From: Paenibacillus qinlingensis
Lineage (GTDB): Bacteria; Bacillota; Bacilli; Paenibacillales; NBRC-103111
Assembly: GCF_013204845.1 (NCBI RefSeq)
Contig: NZ_JABMKY010000013.1
Location: 157,557 to 221,556 of the forward strand
DNA: 64,000 nucleotides
Reading direction: 5' to 3'
The notes under the pieces are model-generated. The model saw only the letters and a list, made by a program, of their open reading frames with translations. It had not been told where the DNA came from and searched no databases. This document shows, in pieces, positions 10,074 through 18,469 of this stretch; the stretch's first letter is position 1; every line of letters begins with the position of its first letter. Both the position numbers and the translations under genes were made by a program.

Positions 10074-11870
10074 ATGCTATCCTGGATTCGAAATGTAATT
10101 ATGATTAATCGCAGTTTCAGGGTGAAGCTTATTCTCAGTTTATCCATTATTATTTTATTGGCATTCTGCTTGACCGGATATTTAACGTATCGCTACAACT
10201 TAACCCTGTTCGAGGAAGAGATCTCTAAGCAATTTACCAGTACGAATGAAGAAGCGTTAGCGAAGCTGGACCTTAAGGTGCAAGAAGTTGTTCGTATTTC
10301 ACAAACTATTGTATTTAATCCATCAATTGAAAAGTTGATTTCACGCATTAACTTAAATGAAAGCTCCGATGCCTTTGATCGTTATTATGATAAGAAGCAA
10401 ATCGAAGATCAGATCTACCAACTCAAATCAGATGCACCCTATATTACAGGAATGTACTTATATGACTTAAATGGGAATCCATCGTATTTCAGCTATACGA
10501 CTTCTGCCATTAATGCTCCTGATGAGAATGTATTCAAAGTGATTCGTTCCAAAATTAGCGACACCTCGGGCGATCTCGTGTGGATTAGCGTGCCAATAGC
10601 ATCGTCTATTGAGCCAAGCGGCTATAGAAATACGATCATTGTTGCAAGGTTTATGAAAAATAGTAGTTTGACGACGTATGGTGTACTCGTTATGGCTTTC
10701 GACGAATCCTTCTTCTCAGGCTCTCTCAAGGAGTTAACGAAGGCAGGCCAGGGGCAAGTGTATTTGTTTAATAAGAATAGAGAACTGTTATTTACGAATT
10801 CGCCCGTTTATTTTGATCAATTATCGGTGCTTCAAAATATGAACCAAACGCAATTAATGGAGCATCATTTGTATGTCCAAGGAGAATCTGAAGTTACCAA
10901 TTTCAAGCTCGTTAGTGGAACTTCATTAACTGAGATTCAATCTAGAAGTCGCGATTTGTTCAAAATGATTGTGTATTCTGGTTTGGTTAGTATCCTGCTT
11001 GCTAGTGTTCTCATTGTACTTTCTACAGGGAATTTACTCCGACCGCTCAAGGATTTAATGCTAGGACTCCGTAAGGTTCGCTCGGGTGACTTCGATGCAC
11101 GAATTGAAATACGAACGCATGACGAGTTAGCCTATATGGGCGAAAGCTTTAATGCAATGGCCGAACAAGTAGGACGGCTAATTAAAGAAGTATATCTAAC
11201 GCAATTAAGTGAGAAAGAAGCTGAGCTTAAAGCTTTGCAAGCGCAATTAAATCCTCATTTTCTGCACAATATGTTCAATGAAATTTATTGGAAGCTCTAC
11301 CTGCAAGATGAAACCGAGACTGCCGCGTTGATTGCCGCCATTTCGGAGATGCTCAAATATTCCTTGATGCCAGTTCGAACGTTGACGACGGTAAAAGAAG
11401 AATTCCAGCAGATTCGTAACTATTTGAAGATACAGAAGGAACTGTTCGAAACGGATTTGGAAACCATCATACAAGTAGACGAGGATGTCATGGACGTTCA
11501 GGTGATGCGTTCACTGCTTCAACCGTTAGTTGAAAATGTATTCATGCATGCTTTTCGCAACATGGTTTCACATAAAGTATTGATCATCAAGGCAAGCAGC
11601 CGCGACGACTTCCTGGAGATTGATGTTACCGATAATGGGTGTGGCATGGATGAGAAGGCTATTTCGCAAATATTGGGAGTTCAGGGGACTTCCTTGCCTC
11701 ATCGTACAGATGGACGAGAAAGTTTAGGCGTACGAAGTGTTGTGAGAAGGATTGAGTTGGTGTATGGGTCGCCATTCCGTATGGAAATTGCTAGCGTCGT
11801 AGGAAGTGGAACCAACATGCGGCTTATTTTGCCTCTTCTAACGAATGATGAAAGGAGAACACTGGAATGA
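10074..11870 (+). CDS. YesM-type sensor histidine kinase
   Basis: 598-residue membrane kinase of the His_kinase/HATPase_c (YesM) group that usually senses extracellular carbohydrates or binding-protein state. The start is taken at ATG 10074, 8 bp after AAAGGGG; an upstream ATG at 10053 would overlap that site. Order: TM1 about 17-40, extracellular dCache-like region to about 295, TM2 about 297-320, HAMP about 320-370, then the phosphoacceptor motif LNPHFLHNMFNE with His395. The ATPase has the N box LQPLVENVFMHAF, the G1 box DNGCGMD and the G2-like SLGVRSVVRRIE. Its last four bases overlap the regulator start. Nearby sugar loci (iol, GH95, Lpl importer) are possible targets, but none is proven. 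Confidence 0.9.
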   Translation: MLSWIRNVIMINRSFRVKLILSLSIIILLAFCLTGYLTYRYNLTLFEEEISKQFTSTNEEALAKLDLKVQEVVRISQTIVFNPSIEKLISRINLNESSDAFDRYYDKKQIEDQIYQLKSDAPYITGMYLYDLNGNPSYFSYTTSAINAPDENVFKVIRSKISDTSGDLVWISVPIASSIEPSGYRNTIIVARFMKNSSLTTYGVLVMAFDESFFSGSLKELTKAGQGQVYLFNKNRELLFTNSPVYFDQLSVLQNMNQTQLMEHHLYVQGESEVTNFKLVSGTSLTEIQSRSRDLFKMIVYSGLVSILLASVLIVLSTGNLLRPLKDLMLGLRKVRSGDFDARIEIRTHDELAYMGESFNAMAEQVGRLIKEVYLTQLSEKEAELKALQAQLNPHFLHNMFNEIYWKLYLQDETETAALIAAISEMLKYSLMPVRTLTTVKEEFQQIRNYLKIQKELFETDLETIIQVDEDVMDVQVMRSLLQPLVENVFMHAFRNMVSHKVLIIKASSRDDFLEIDVTDNGCGMDEKAISQILGVQGTSLPHRTDGRESLGVRSVVRRIELVYGSPFRMEIASVVGSGTNMRLILPLLTNDERRTLE

Positions 11871-13414
11871 GAAGCGGAAGAGTGTTGATCGTCGAAGATC
11901 AGTTGAATTTTAGAAAAGGGCTAGTCAAGATGCTGCAAGGTGGAGAACTGGGCTGGCAAGTGGTCGGCGAAGCGGGCAATGGGCAGGATGCCTTGGTACT
12001 GCTTGATGAGCTTAAGCCTGATTTGGTCTTAACGGATATTCGAATGCCCATCATGGATGGTATAGAATTCGTAGGACATCTGCGGAAGAATTATCCAGAG
12101 ATGATCGTAATTATTTTGACAGGATACAAAAATTTCGAATACGCACAAGCTGCTGTAAGGCTGGGAGCGTTAGATATTCTGATCAAGCCGTGCACGGAAG
12201 ACGACGTTCGTCAGATCATGAACAAAGCGTCAGAACGGTTCTATGAGAAATATGCGCATCAGCAGAAACAACTCTTGCAAAGACAATTGCAACAAGATCA
12301 AGAGCTTCGAGCGGTAGTTCTGGACCTCCCTTATGAAATCGGCACATTACCTGGCTTGAATCAAGCACTGTCCGGTAAAGAATTGTGGTTATTACATATG
12401 AATAATGAGGACATGGCGAATAAATCGAATGGTAAGAGAGACATGAGCTTGCTGCAATTTGCCTTCTCGAACATTGTGGAAGAGCTTGTGAAAGGAGCGG
12501 GTCTGGAAGCCCGCCTCTTATTGGTGGAGCATGACACATTCCTCTTAGTGGCTGGCTTGCATCAGGTAGAGGAAACTTTGCAAAGCAGTATTCCAACGGC
12601 CTCCTTTGAATATTTGAAAATACGCACAAGTATGGTTTCAATGGGGATAGCGCCTCCCGTAACTGACTTGGCACAATTGTATCTGGTCACGAAAGAGGCT
12701 GTCTCAGACCCCATTAAACTTCCTTCAATAAGCGGAAGTGAAGCGGGATCAGGCATCATGCTCTCCCTTAATCAGGCGAGAGTCAGGGAGATGGAAGTTC
12801 AGCTTATGTCAGCCATTCTAGTTGGACAAGAGGACAGTCTTCACGTGCTGCTCAATCGTGTGATACAGGAGTTGAGCCTCACATCACCTGAGGAGATGCG
12901 ACTTGGTGCGTTGTCTTTGTCTATTGCAATGCACGGGACAATCCAGAAACAGTTTGATCCAGACGATCAGAATGCGCTGGCTAGGCTGCCGAACGAAATG
13001 CCGCAGATCCAGTGGACCTCGAAGGAGGTGTTGGATTGGGCAGCGCAGCAAGTGAAGCAATTCTTGCTCCAATTCAATCAATGGCAAGCGTCCAAAAGCG
13101 ATAATGTGGTTGAACGTGCCATTAAATATATTGAAGAACACTACAATGAGGAATGCCGATTGACGGACGTGGCTTCTCATATTCATTTAAATCCAAGTTA
13201 CTTCAGCGTTGTTTTCAAAAAAACAACGGGAGAGAGTTTTACACGATTCGTTACCAGGGTCCGTATGGATAAAGCGGCTTTGCTTCTGAGGAATACGGAT
13301 ATGAAAATATTTGAAATTGCTTGCGCCATCGGGTTTGATGAACCGAATTATTTTACGAATGTATTTAAGCAGCAGTTTCTTATGTCGCCTAAGGAGTACA
13401 GAAGTAGTAAGTAA
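11867..13414 (+). CDS. YesN-type AraC-family response regulator
   Basis: 515-residue cytoplasmic regulator, partner of the kinase it overlaps by 4 bp (ATGA), so the two are translationally coupled. The receiver domain spans residues 1-125 with phospho-acceptor Asp57 in LTDIRMPIMDG and Lys107 in ILIKPCT. A long middle region (about 130-410) without clear motifs is usual in YesN proteins. The C-terminal 100 residues hold two helix-turn-helix units of the AraC type, ending FKQQFLMSPKEYR. The family normally activates adjacent carbohydrate transport genes. Here the next genes are a LacI-family regulator and the inositol operon, with the Lpl-type importer 13 kb on. Confidence 0.92.
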   Translation: MRSGRVLIVEDQLNFRKGLVKMLQGGELGWQVVGEAGNGQDALVLLDELKPDLVLTDIRMPIMDGIEFVGHLRKNYPEMIVIILTGYKNFEYAQAAVRLGALDILIKPCTEDDVRQIMNKASERFYEKYAHQQKQLLQRQLQQDQELRAVVLDLPYEIGTLPGLNQALSGKELWLLHMNNEDMANKSNGKRDMSLLQFAFSNIVEELVKGAGLEARLLLVEHDTFLLVAGLHQVEETLQSSIPTASFEYLKIRTSMVSMGIAPPVTDLAQLYLVTKEAVSDPIKLPSISGSEAGSGIMLSLNQARVREMEVQLMSAILVGQEDSLHVLLNRVIQELSLTSPEEMRLGALSLSIAMHGTIQKQFDPDDQNALARLPNEMPQIQWTSKEVLDWAAQQVKQFLLQFNQWQASKSDNVVERAIKYIEEHYNEECRLTDVASHIHLNPSYFSVVFKKTTGESFTRFVTRVRMDKAALLLRNTDMKIFEIACAIGFDEPNYFTNVFKQQFLMSPKEYRSSK

Positions 13415-13459
13415 GCATCAAGTGCATGACTTGCGTAGAAATCTCGGGGGGATTGTTGG

Positions 13460-14449
13460 ATGGCTAGTCGGCAAGAAGTAGCAGAACGTGCAGGTGTCTC
13501 CGTTGCCGTAGTTTCTTACGTGCTGAACGGCAAGAACAACGTCAAGATGGAAACTCGGGAGAGAGTTCTGGCAGCTATGAAAGAGTTGGGATATGAACCT
13601 AACCTTCTGGCGCGAAGTTTAAAAACGAAGAAGACGGGTCAATTGGCTGTACTCGTGAACTATCTGGGGAATCCGTTCGAAGCAGGTTTATTATTACATA
13701 TTGAATCCGCTGCGAGAGAAGAAGCATTTCTAGTATTTTTCCAGAGCTATACGCCGGATACCGAAGAGCAATTGATATCATCGTTGCGCGGGCGAGTGGA
13801 TGGGATTATCCTGCTTGGTCAGGAGCTGATGGCAGCGACATACGACCGGATTTTGGAATGGGAAGTCCCTATCTTGTCTGTGACCCAAAGCCCGAATGCC
13901 CAAGATCGGGGAATACCCTATATGGATGTAGATTGGTCAGTTCTTTACAAGCAGGCTATTCAACATCTGAAGGACAATGGGCATACAAGCATCGGGTACA
14001 TGACCGATACAGAGTCCTCCTCCTATCATGTGAAGAGGCTGCAATATTTTCAACAAGCCATGTTGGCAGAGGGATTGGAGCTGCAAGAAAAAGCTTTGCT
14101 AAGCGGTGGGGGCCGATTAGAGAATGCATCTGAAGACTTTCAAAAGTTTGTGGATAAACATCCCTCAGGACTGCCTTTTAGCGCGATCATCTGCACTAAT
14201 GATTTGATGGCTGCAGGTATTCTGGATGTTTGTAAGAAGAATGGCATTCAGATTCCGGAGCAGCTTGCGATTCTTGGTTCGGAGAATATTTTGATGACGA
14301 CGCTTACCGAGCCCCAATTGAGTGTTATTCATTATCCAAGGGACGAGGTTGGGAGACTTGCCATGGAAATGATGAAGGAATTAATGGAGAAGCGACCAGT
14401 GGCTGCGCGAACACTTACTGGACACCTTGTGATTCGCGGCTCGAGTTAG
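13460..14449 (+). CDS. LacI-family transcriptional regulator, likely controls the iol operon
   Basis: 329 residues, full length for LacI/GalR regulators. The start at 13460 follows a GGGGGG run by 8 bp. The N-terminal helix-turn-helix reads ASRQEVAERAGVSVAVVSYV, followed by a hinge-helix region (LARSLKTKKTG) and a two-lobed sugar-binding domain to the end. The first residues are ASRQ rather than the more common ATIKDVA. The gene ends 61 bp before the iolD promoter and about 94 bp before three LacI-type operators, so it is the nearest candidate repressor for inositol genes. The effector is unknown. Another LacI-family gene lies at the far end of the operon and competes for this role. Confidence 0.88.
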   Translation: MASRQEVAERAGVSVAVVSYVLNGKNNVKMETRERVLAAMKELGYEPNLLARSLKTKKTGQLAVLVNYLGNPFEAGLLLHIESAAREEAFLVFFQSYTPDTEEQLISSLRGRVDGIILLGQELMAATYDRILEWEVPILSVTQSPNAQDRGIPYMDVDWSVLYKQAIQHLKDNGHTSIGYMTDTESSSYHVKRLQYFQQAMLAEGLELQEKALLSGGGRLENASEDFQKFVDKHPSGLPFSAIICTNDLMAAGILDVCKKNGIQIPEQLAILGSENILMTTLTEPQLSVIHYPRDEVGRLAMEMMKELMEKRPVAARTLTGHLVIRGSS

Positions 14450-14509
14450 AATTAAACAGCTCCCATTATGTATCCGAAAGGTCCTATCACATCAGCACTA
14501 AAAAAAGCA

Positions 14510-14538
14510 TTGCGAGTCTAATAAAAATGCTGTATGAT
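14510..14538 (+). promoter_or_regulatory. Sigma-A type promoter of the iol operon
   Basis: TTGCGA (14510-14515) and TATGAT (14533-14538) are separated by exactly 17 bp. The predicted start near 14545 falls inside the first operator palindrome, which suits repression by blocking. Confidence 0.6.
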
Positions 14539-14542
14539 CGGA

Positions 14543-14600
14543 TTAAGCGCTTAACCCATCCTGGGGCGAGCGCTTAAAGATTAGAAGATTAAGCGCTTAA
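14543..14600. promoter_or_regulatory. Three LacI-type operators at exact 23-bp steps
   Basis: O1 at 14543-14554 and O3 at 14589-14600 are the perfect palindrome TTAAGCGCTTAA, and the 16-mers GATTAAGCGCTTAACC around them are identical. O2 at 14566-14577 is GCGAGCGCTTAA, one good half plus the central CG. Start positions differ by 23 and 23 bp. The central AAGCGCTT with CG at the dyad is the LacI/GalR/CcpA operator style. O1 covers the predicted transcription start; O3 ends 11 bp before the iolD ribosome site. Confidence 0.7.
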
Positions 14601-14624
14601 CCTCTGAATGGAAGGGAGATTTAC

Positions 14625-16490
14625 ATGCGTACAATTCGACTTACAATGGCACAAGCATTACTTCGCTTTCTAGATCAGCAATACATATCCATCGATGGAC
14701 AGGAGACTAAATTTGTTCAAGGTGTCATGGGGATATTCGGACATGGCAATGTAACTGGGATTGGAGAAGCATTGGAGTACAGTGCAGGTGACCTTACGTA
14801 TATACAAGGCAAGAATGAGCAAGGAATGGTCCACGCTGCAACCGCTTACGCGAAGCAAAAGAACCGCAAACAAATTTACGCCTGCACTACCTCCATTGGG
14901 CCAGGTGCACTCAATATGGTAACGGCTGCGGCAACTGCTACCGTCAACCGCATTCCGGTACTACTGCTGCCGGGAGATAATTTTGCTTCGAGACAGCCGG
15001 ATCCCGTATTGCAGCAGCTTGAGGTCACGAACGATTATACGGTATCTGCGACCGACGCATTCAAGTCAGTGAGCAAATACTGGGATCGAATCGTTCGTCC
15101 TGAGCAGTTGATGAGCGCTGCTACCCAAGCGATGCGGGTGTTAACGGATCCTGCGGAAACAGGAGCGGTGACCTTAGCGCTTCCCCAAGATGTGCAGGCG
15201 GAAGCCTATGATTATCCGGAAGCTTTTTTCGATAAGAAAGTTCATTATATCGATCGTCGTCCAGCGGCTCAGGAAGCTGTTGGGCGAGCGGCAGCAGTGA
15301 TCTTAGGTAAGAAGCGTCCGCTAATTATTGCTGGCGGCGGTGTGCTCTATGCGGAAGCAACGAAGGAGCTGGCAGAGTTTGCCGAAGCGTTCGGCATTCC
15401 CGTTGCGGAAACGCAAGCTGGGAAAAGCTCGCTGCCTTGGAATCATGCGCTGCATGTCGGCGCGATTGGCGTGACTGGAGCACTCGCTGCGAACAAGCTA
15501 GCGAAACAAGCAGATGTCATTATCGGTGTGGGGACGCGGTATTCCGACTTTACTACAGCATCCAAATCCGCTTTTGAGCAGGACGATGTGCAATTTATTA
15601 ATATCAATATCAGCGGCTTCGATTCTTCGAAGTTAGGCGGGCTTTCGATTACGGCTGATGCGAAGGAAGCACTTCACTTGCTGCGCGGAGCCCTGACATT
15701 CCTTGATTATTCAAGCAACTACGAGACGGATTACATAGCAACTTTGAAAGACGAATGGGATCGTGAAGTGGATCGTTTGTACCAAGCAGAGTGTGCAGAA
15801 GGCTTTGCTCAGACACACGCGCTTGGTGTGATCAATGAAACAATTGACACTTCCTCGGTTGTTGTTTGCGCAGCGGGAAGTTTACCTGGCGATTTACACC
15901 GTTTATGGCGTTCAAATGAGCCCAAAACGTACCATATGGAATACGGCTTCTCTTGTATGGGATATGAAGTAAGCGGCGCCTTCGGCGCAGCTTTGGCGGA
16001 ACCGGGGCGTGAGGTGTATGCGATCGTCGGAGATGGCAGTTACTTAATGCTTCATTCGGAATTAGTGACGAGCTTGCAAGAAGGTCAGAAATTCACGATC
16101 CTACTGTTCGATAACCATGGCTTCCAATGCATTCATAATCTGCAGCGCAGTCAAGGCAGCGAAGGCTTCGGGAATGAATTCCGATATCGGGAAACGGGGA
16201 CGCGTAAGCTCACAGGAAACTATATGCCGATTGACTTCGCAGCACATGCGCGCAGTTTGGGAGCAAAGTCATACAAGGCGACTAATCCCGAAGAGCTTAA
16301 AGCAGCGCTGCTGCAAGCGAAAGCAGAAACAGTGACAACCTTGATTGAAATCCCTGTCGTACCTGGTACAAACACAGGCGGCTATGAGTCATGGTGGAAC
16401 GTTGGCGTACCTGAAGTTTCGGAGAGTGCTAAAGTATTGGCAGCCCATGAAGAGATGAAGAAAAACATACAAGCGGCTAAAACCATTTAA
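14625..16490 (+). CDS. iolD: 3D-(3,5/4)-trihydroxycyclohexane-1,2-dione hydrolase IolD
   Basis: Thiamine-diphosphate enzyme of 621 residues that opens the ring of trihydroxycyclohexanedione to 5-deoxy-D-glucuronate in inositol breakdown. GAAGGGAG (14611-14618) precedes the ATG by 6 bp. The fold is the acetolactate-synthase type. The N-terminal PYR domain has GHGNVTGIGEAL and the conserved Glu in IQGKNEQGMVHAA, the middle domain has RPLIIAGGGV, and the C-terminal PP domain carries the cofactor motif starting GDGSYLM (about residue 468). Length and N-terminus match Bacillus IolD. It is the first gene of the operon, next to the promoter and operators, and is followed 21 bp later by iolE. Confidence 0.93.
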   Translation: MRTIRLTMAQALLRFLDQQYISIDGQETKFVQGVMGIFGHGNVTGIGEALEYSAGDLTYIQGKNEQGMVHAATAYAKQKNRKQIYACTTSIGPGALNMVTAAATATVNRIPVLLLPGDNFASRQPDPVLQQLEVTNDYTVSATDAFKSVSKYWDRIVRPEQLMSAATQAMRVLTDPAETGAVTLALPQDVQAEAYDYPEAFFDKKVHYIDRRPAAQEAVGRAAAVILGKKRPLIIAGGGVLYAEATKELAEFAEAFGIPVAETQAGKSSLPWNHALHVGAIGVTGALAANKLAKQADVIIGVGTRYSDFTTASKSAFEQDDVQFININISGFDSSKLGGLSITADAKEALHLLRGALTFLDYSSNYETDYIATLKDEWDREVDRLYQAECAEGFAQTHALGVINETIDTSSVVVCAAGSLPGDLHRLWRSNEPKTYHMEYGFSCMGYEVSGAFGAALAEPGREVYAIVGDGSYLMLHSELVTSLQEGQKFTILLFDNHGFQCIHNLQRSQGSEGFGNEFRYRETGTRKLTGNYMPIDFAAHARSLGAKSYKATNPEELKAALLQAKAETVTTLIEIPVVPGTNTGGYESWWNVGVPEVSESAKVLAAHEEMKKNIQAAKTI

Positions 16491-16511
16491 CTAAAAAGAG
16501 GTGACCTAACG

Positions 16512-17420
16512 ATGGAGGAACTACCGTTTAAGCTAGGCATACATCCGATTAATTGGGTGGGGGAGGACGTCAAGGAACATGGCGCTGATACCACATTTGA
16601 ACAGATCGTAGATGAGATCCAGAAGCTGGGATTGACGGGAACGGAGATGGGGCGCAAATATCCGACCGATATCAACGTGTTGAAGAAAGAACTATCAGAC
16701 CGAGGTATCGGGCTTGTATCCCAGTGGAAATCAGTCTTGTTCTCGGATCCCGCTTATAGAGAAGAAGAATTGGAAGCTTACCGCAAGCATGTGCTATTTC
16801 TGAAAGAAATGGGCAGCACGGTAATCTCTACAGCAGAAGTCGGGGGTTCTCTCCATTTTGATCCGCGTCGTACGCCGAATGAGAAAGAAGTTCTTCGCCT
16901 CGATGAAGCAGGCTGGCAGAGTTTAGCGGAAGGGTTAAACCGTGCGGGAGCTATTGCAGCTGAACATGGGCTGAAGCTAACTTATCACCATCACGGTGGG
17001 ACGGTCGTTGAATCACCGGAAGAGATCGATCGCTTAATGGAGCTAACCGATCCTTCGTTAGTCTACCTACTGTTTGATACAGGGCACACCTACTACGGTG
17101 GTGGAGATCCATTGACTGTATTGCGCAAACATTACAACCGAATTGCCTATATCCATTTGAAAGATATTCGACAAGCAGTACTTGATGAAGCGCGTGCGGA
17201 GCAGGTCGATTTCGTAACTTGTATTCGCAAAGGTGTGTTTACCGTACCAGGGGATGGCTGCCTTGATTTTGCACCGATTTTCAAAGAGTTATTGGGTCGT
17301 GAATACACCGGATGGGCGATGCTCGAAGGCGAGCAAGACCCTGCAACCCATAATGCTTACGAATATGCAAAAAACGCACTGAACTATATAAATTCCTTAT
17401 TAATTAAAGAAAGTAGGTAA
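16512..17420 (+). CDS. iolE: Inosose dehydratase IolE
   Basis: 302-residue TIM-barrel enzyme of the AP-endonuclease-2 family that dehydrates 2-keto-myo-inositol (scyllo-inosose) to the diketone used by IolD. FKLGIHPINWVGED at the N-terminus is an IolE hallmark. Metal ligands are visible in ISTAEVGG, LTYHHHGGTVVE, LLFDTGHTYYGGG and MLEGEQDP. The ribosome site AGAGGTGA lies 8 bp before the ATG. It is encoded in operon order directly before the kinase, with a 7-bp gap. Confidence 0.93.
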   Translation: MEELPFKLGIHPINWVGEDVKEHGADTTFEQIVDEIQKLGLTGTEMGRKYPTDINVLKKELSDRGIGLVSQWKSVLFSDPAYREEELEAYRKHVLFLKEMGSTVISTAEVGGSLHFDPRRTPNEKEVLRLDEAGWQSLAEGLNRAGAIAAEHGLKLTYHHHGGTVVESPEEIDRLMELTDPSLVYLLFDTGHTYYGGGDPLTVLRKHYNRIAYIHLKDIRQAVLDEARAEQVDFVTCIRKGVFTVPGDGCLDFAPIFKELLGREYTGWAMLEGEQDPATHNAYEYAKNALNYINSLLIKESR

Positions 17421-17427
17421 TCCGATT

Positions 17428-18438
17428 ATGGCCTATGTGACGTTTCCAGAAGCAAAAGAGCTTGATTTCGTAGCTATCGGCAGATTATGTATCGACTTAA
17501 ACGCGAACGAAATTCACCGTCCAATGGAAGAGACGATGACATTCACGAAATATGTTGGCGGATCACCGGCCAATATTACGATCGGCATGTCCCGATTAGG
17601 AATGAAGACGGCTTTTATCGGCAAAATCGCGAATGACCAAATGGGCCGCTTCATTGCTACCTATTTAGAGAACAACGCGATTGATACTAGCAATGTTGTA
17701 ACAGATCGTACGGGAGCTGTGACGGGGTTAGCTTTTACAGAAATCAAAAGCCCGACGGATTGCAGTATCCTGATGTATCGCGATAATGTAGCTGATTTGA
17801 AACTAACACCTGATGAAGTTCAGGAATCCCTGATCGCAAGGGCGAAAGTATTGCTGATATCCGGTACTGCTCTAGCTCAAAGTCCATCACGCGAAGCGGT
17901 GTTTCAAGCACTGAATTATGCGAAGAAGCATGGGGCGATCATCGTGTTTGATCTGGATTATCGTCCCTACACATGGACATCTCCTGAAGAGACGGCTGTG
18001 TACTATAATCTAGCTGCTGAGAAATGCGACATCATTCTCGGTACGCGCGAAGAGTTCGATATGATGGAGAAATTTGAGCATAATCCGGAAAAGGATGACC
18101 ACATCACGGCTGCCAAATGGTTCGATTATTCGGCGAAGATTGTCATTATCAAGCATGGCAAAGACGGTTCTATCGCTTACACACGGGATGGTGTCGGTCA
18201 TCGCGCGAAGAGCTTCCCAGCTAAAGTAGTTAAGACTTTCGGTGCTGGTGATTCATATGCAGCAGGCTTTATCTATGGGGTTATGCAAGGTTGGACGCTG
18301 GAGAAAAGTATGGAATACGGAAGCGCAGCTGCGTGTATCGTTATTTCTAGCCATAGCTGTTCAGATGCAATGCCAACTGCTGCGGCAGTGGATGATTATA
18401 TTGAACGTTGCAATCGCGGAGAAATCACAGCCTCATAA
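17428..18438 (+). CDS. iolC: 5-dehydro-2-deoxygluconokinase IolC
   Basis: 336-residue PfkB/ribokinase-family kinase that phosphorylates 2-deoxy-5-keto-D-gluconate. It shows the family's two signatures: GGSPANITIGMSRLGMKTAFIGKI near 48-70 and TFGAGDSYAAGFIYG near 270-285, the latter with the catalytic Asp and anion hole. Length agrees with Bacillus IolC. It starts 7 bp after the iolE stop with only a weak AGTAGG ribosome site, suggesting coupling with upstream translation. Confidence 0.93.
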   Translation: MAYVTFPEAKELDFVAIGRLCIDLNANEIHRPMEETMTFTKYVGGSPANITIGMSRLGMKTAFIGKIANDQMGRFIATYLENNAIDTSNVVTDRTGAVTGLAFTEIKSPTDCSILMYRDNVADLKLTPDEVQESLIARAKVLLISGTALAQSPSREAVFQALNYAKKHGAIIVFDLDYRPYTWTSPEETAVYYNLAAEKCDIILGTREEFDMMEKFEHNPEKDDHITAAKWFDYSAKIVIIKHGKDGSIAYTRDGVGHRAKSFPAKVVKTFGAGDSYAAGFIYGVMQGWTLEKSMEYGSAAACIVISSHSCSDAMPTAAAVDDYIERCNRGEITAS

Positions 18439-18469
18439 CGACTTATCAATCTAAAGGAGCGAAATCGCA

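Noticed and set aside
14543..14600. CcpA catabolite-repression (cre) sites
   Set aside because: The palindromes resemble cre in their central CG but are perfect symmetric TTAAGCGCTTAA in triplicate beside a LacI-type gene, so a dedicated regulator is likelier. CcpA binding is not excluded.
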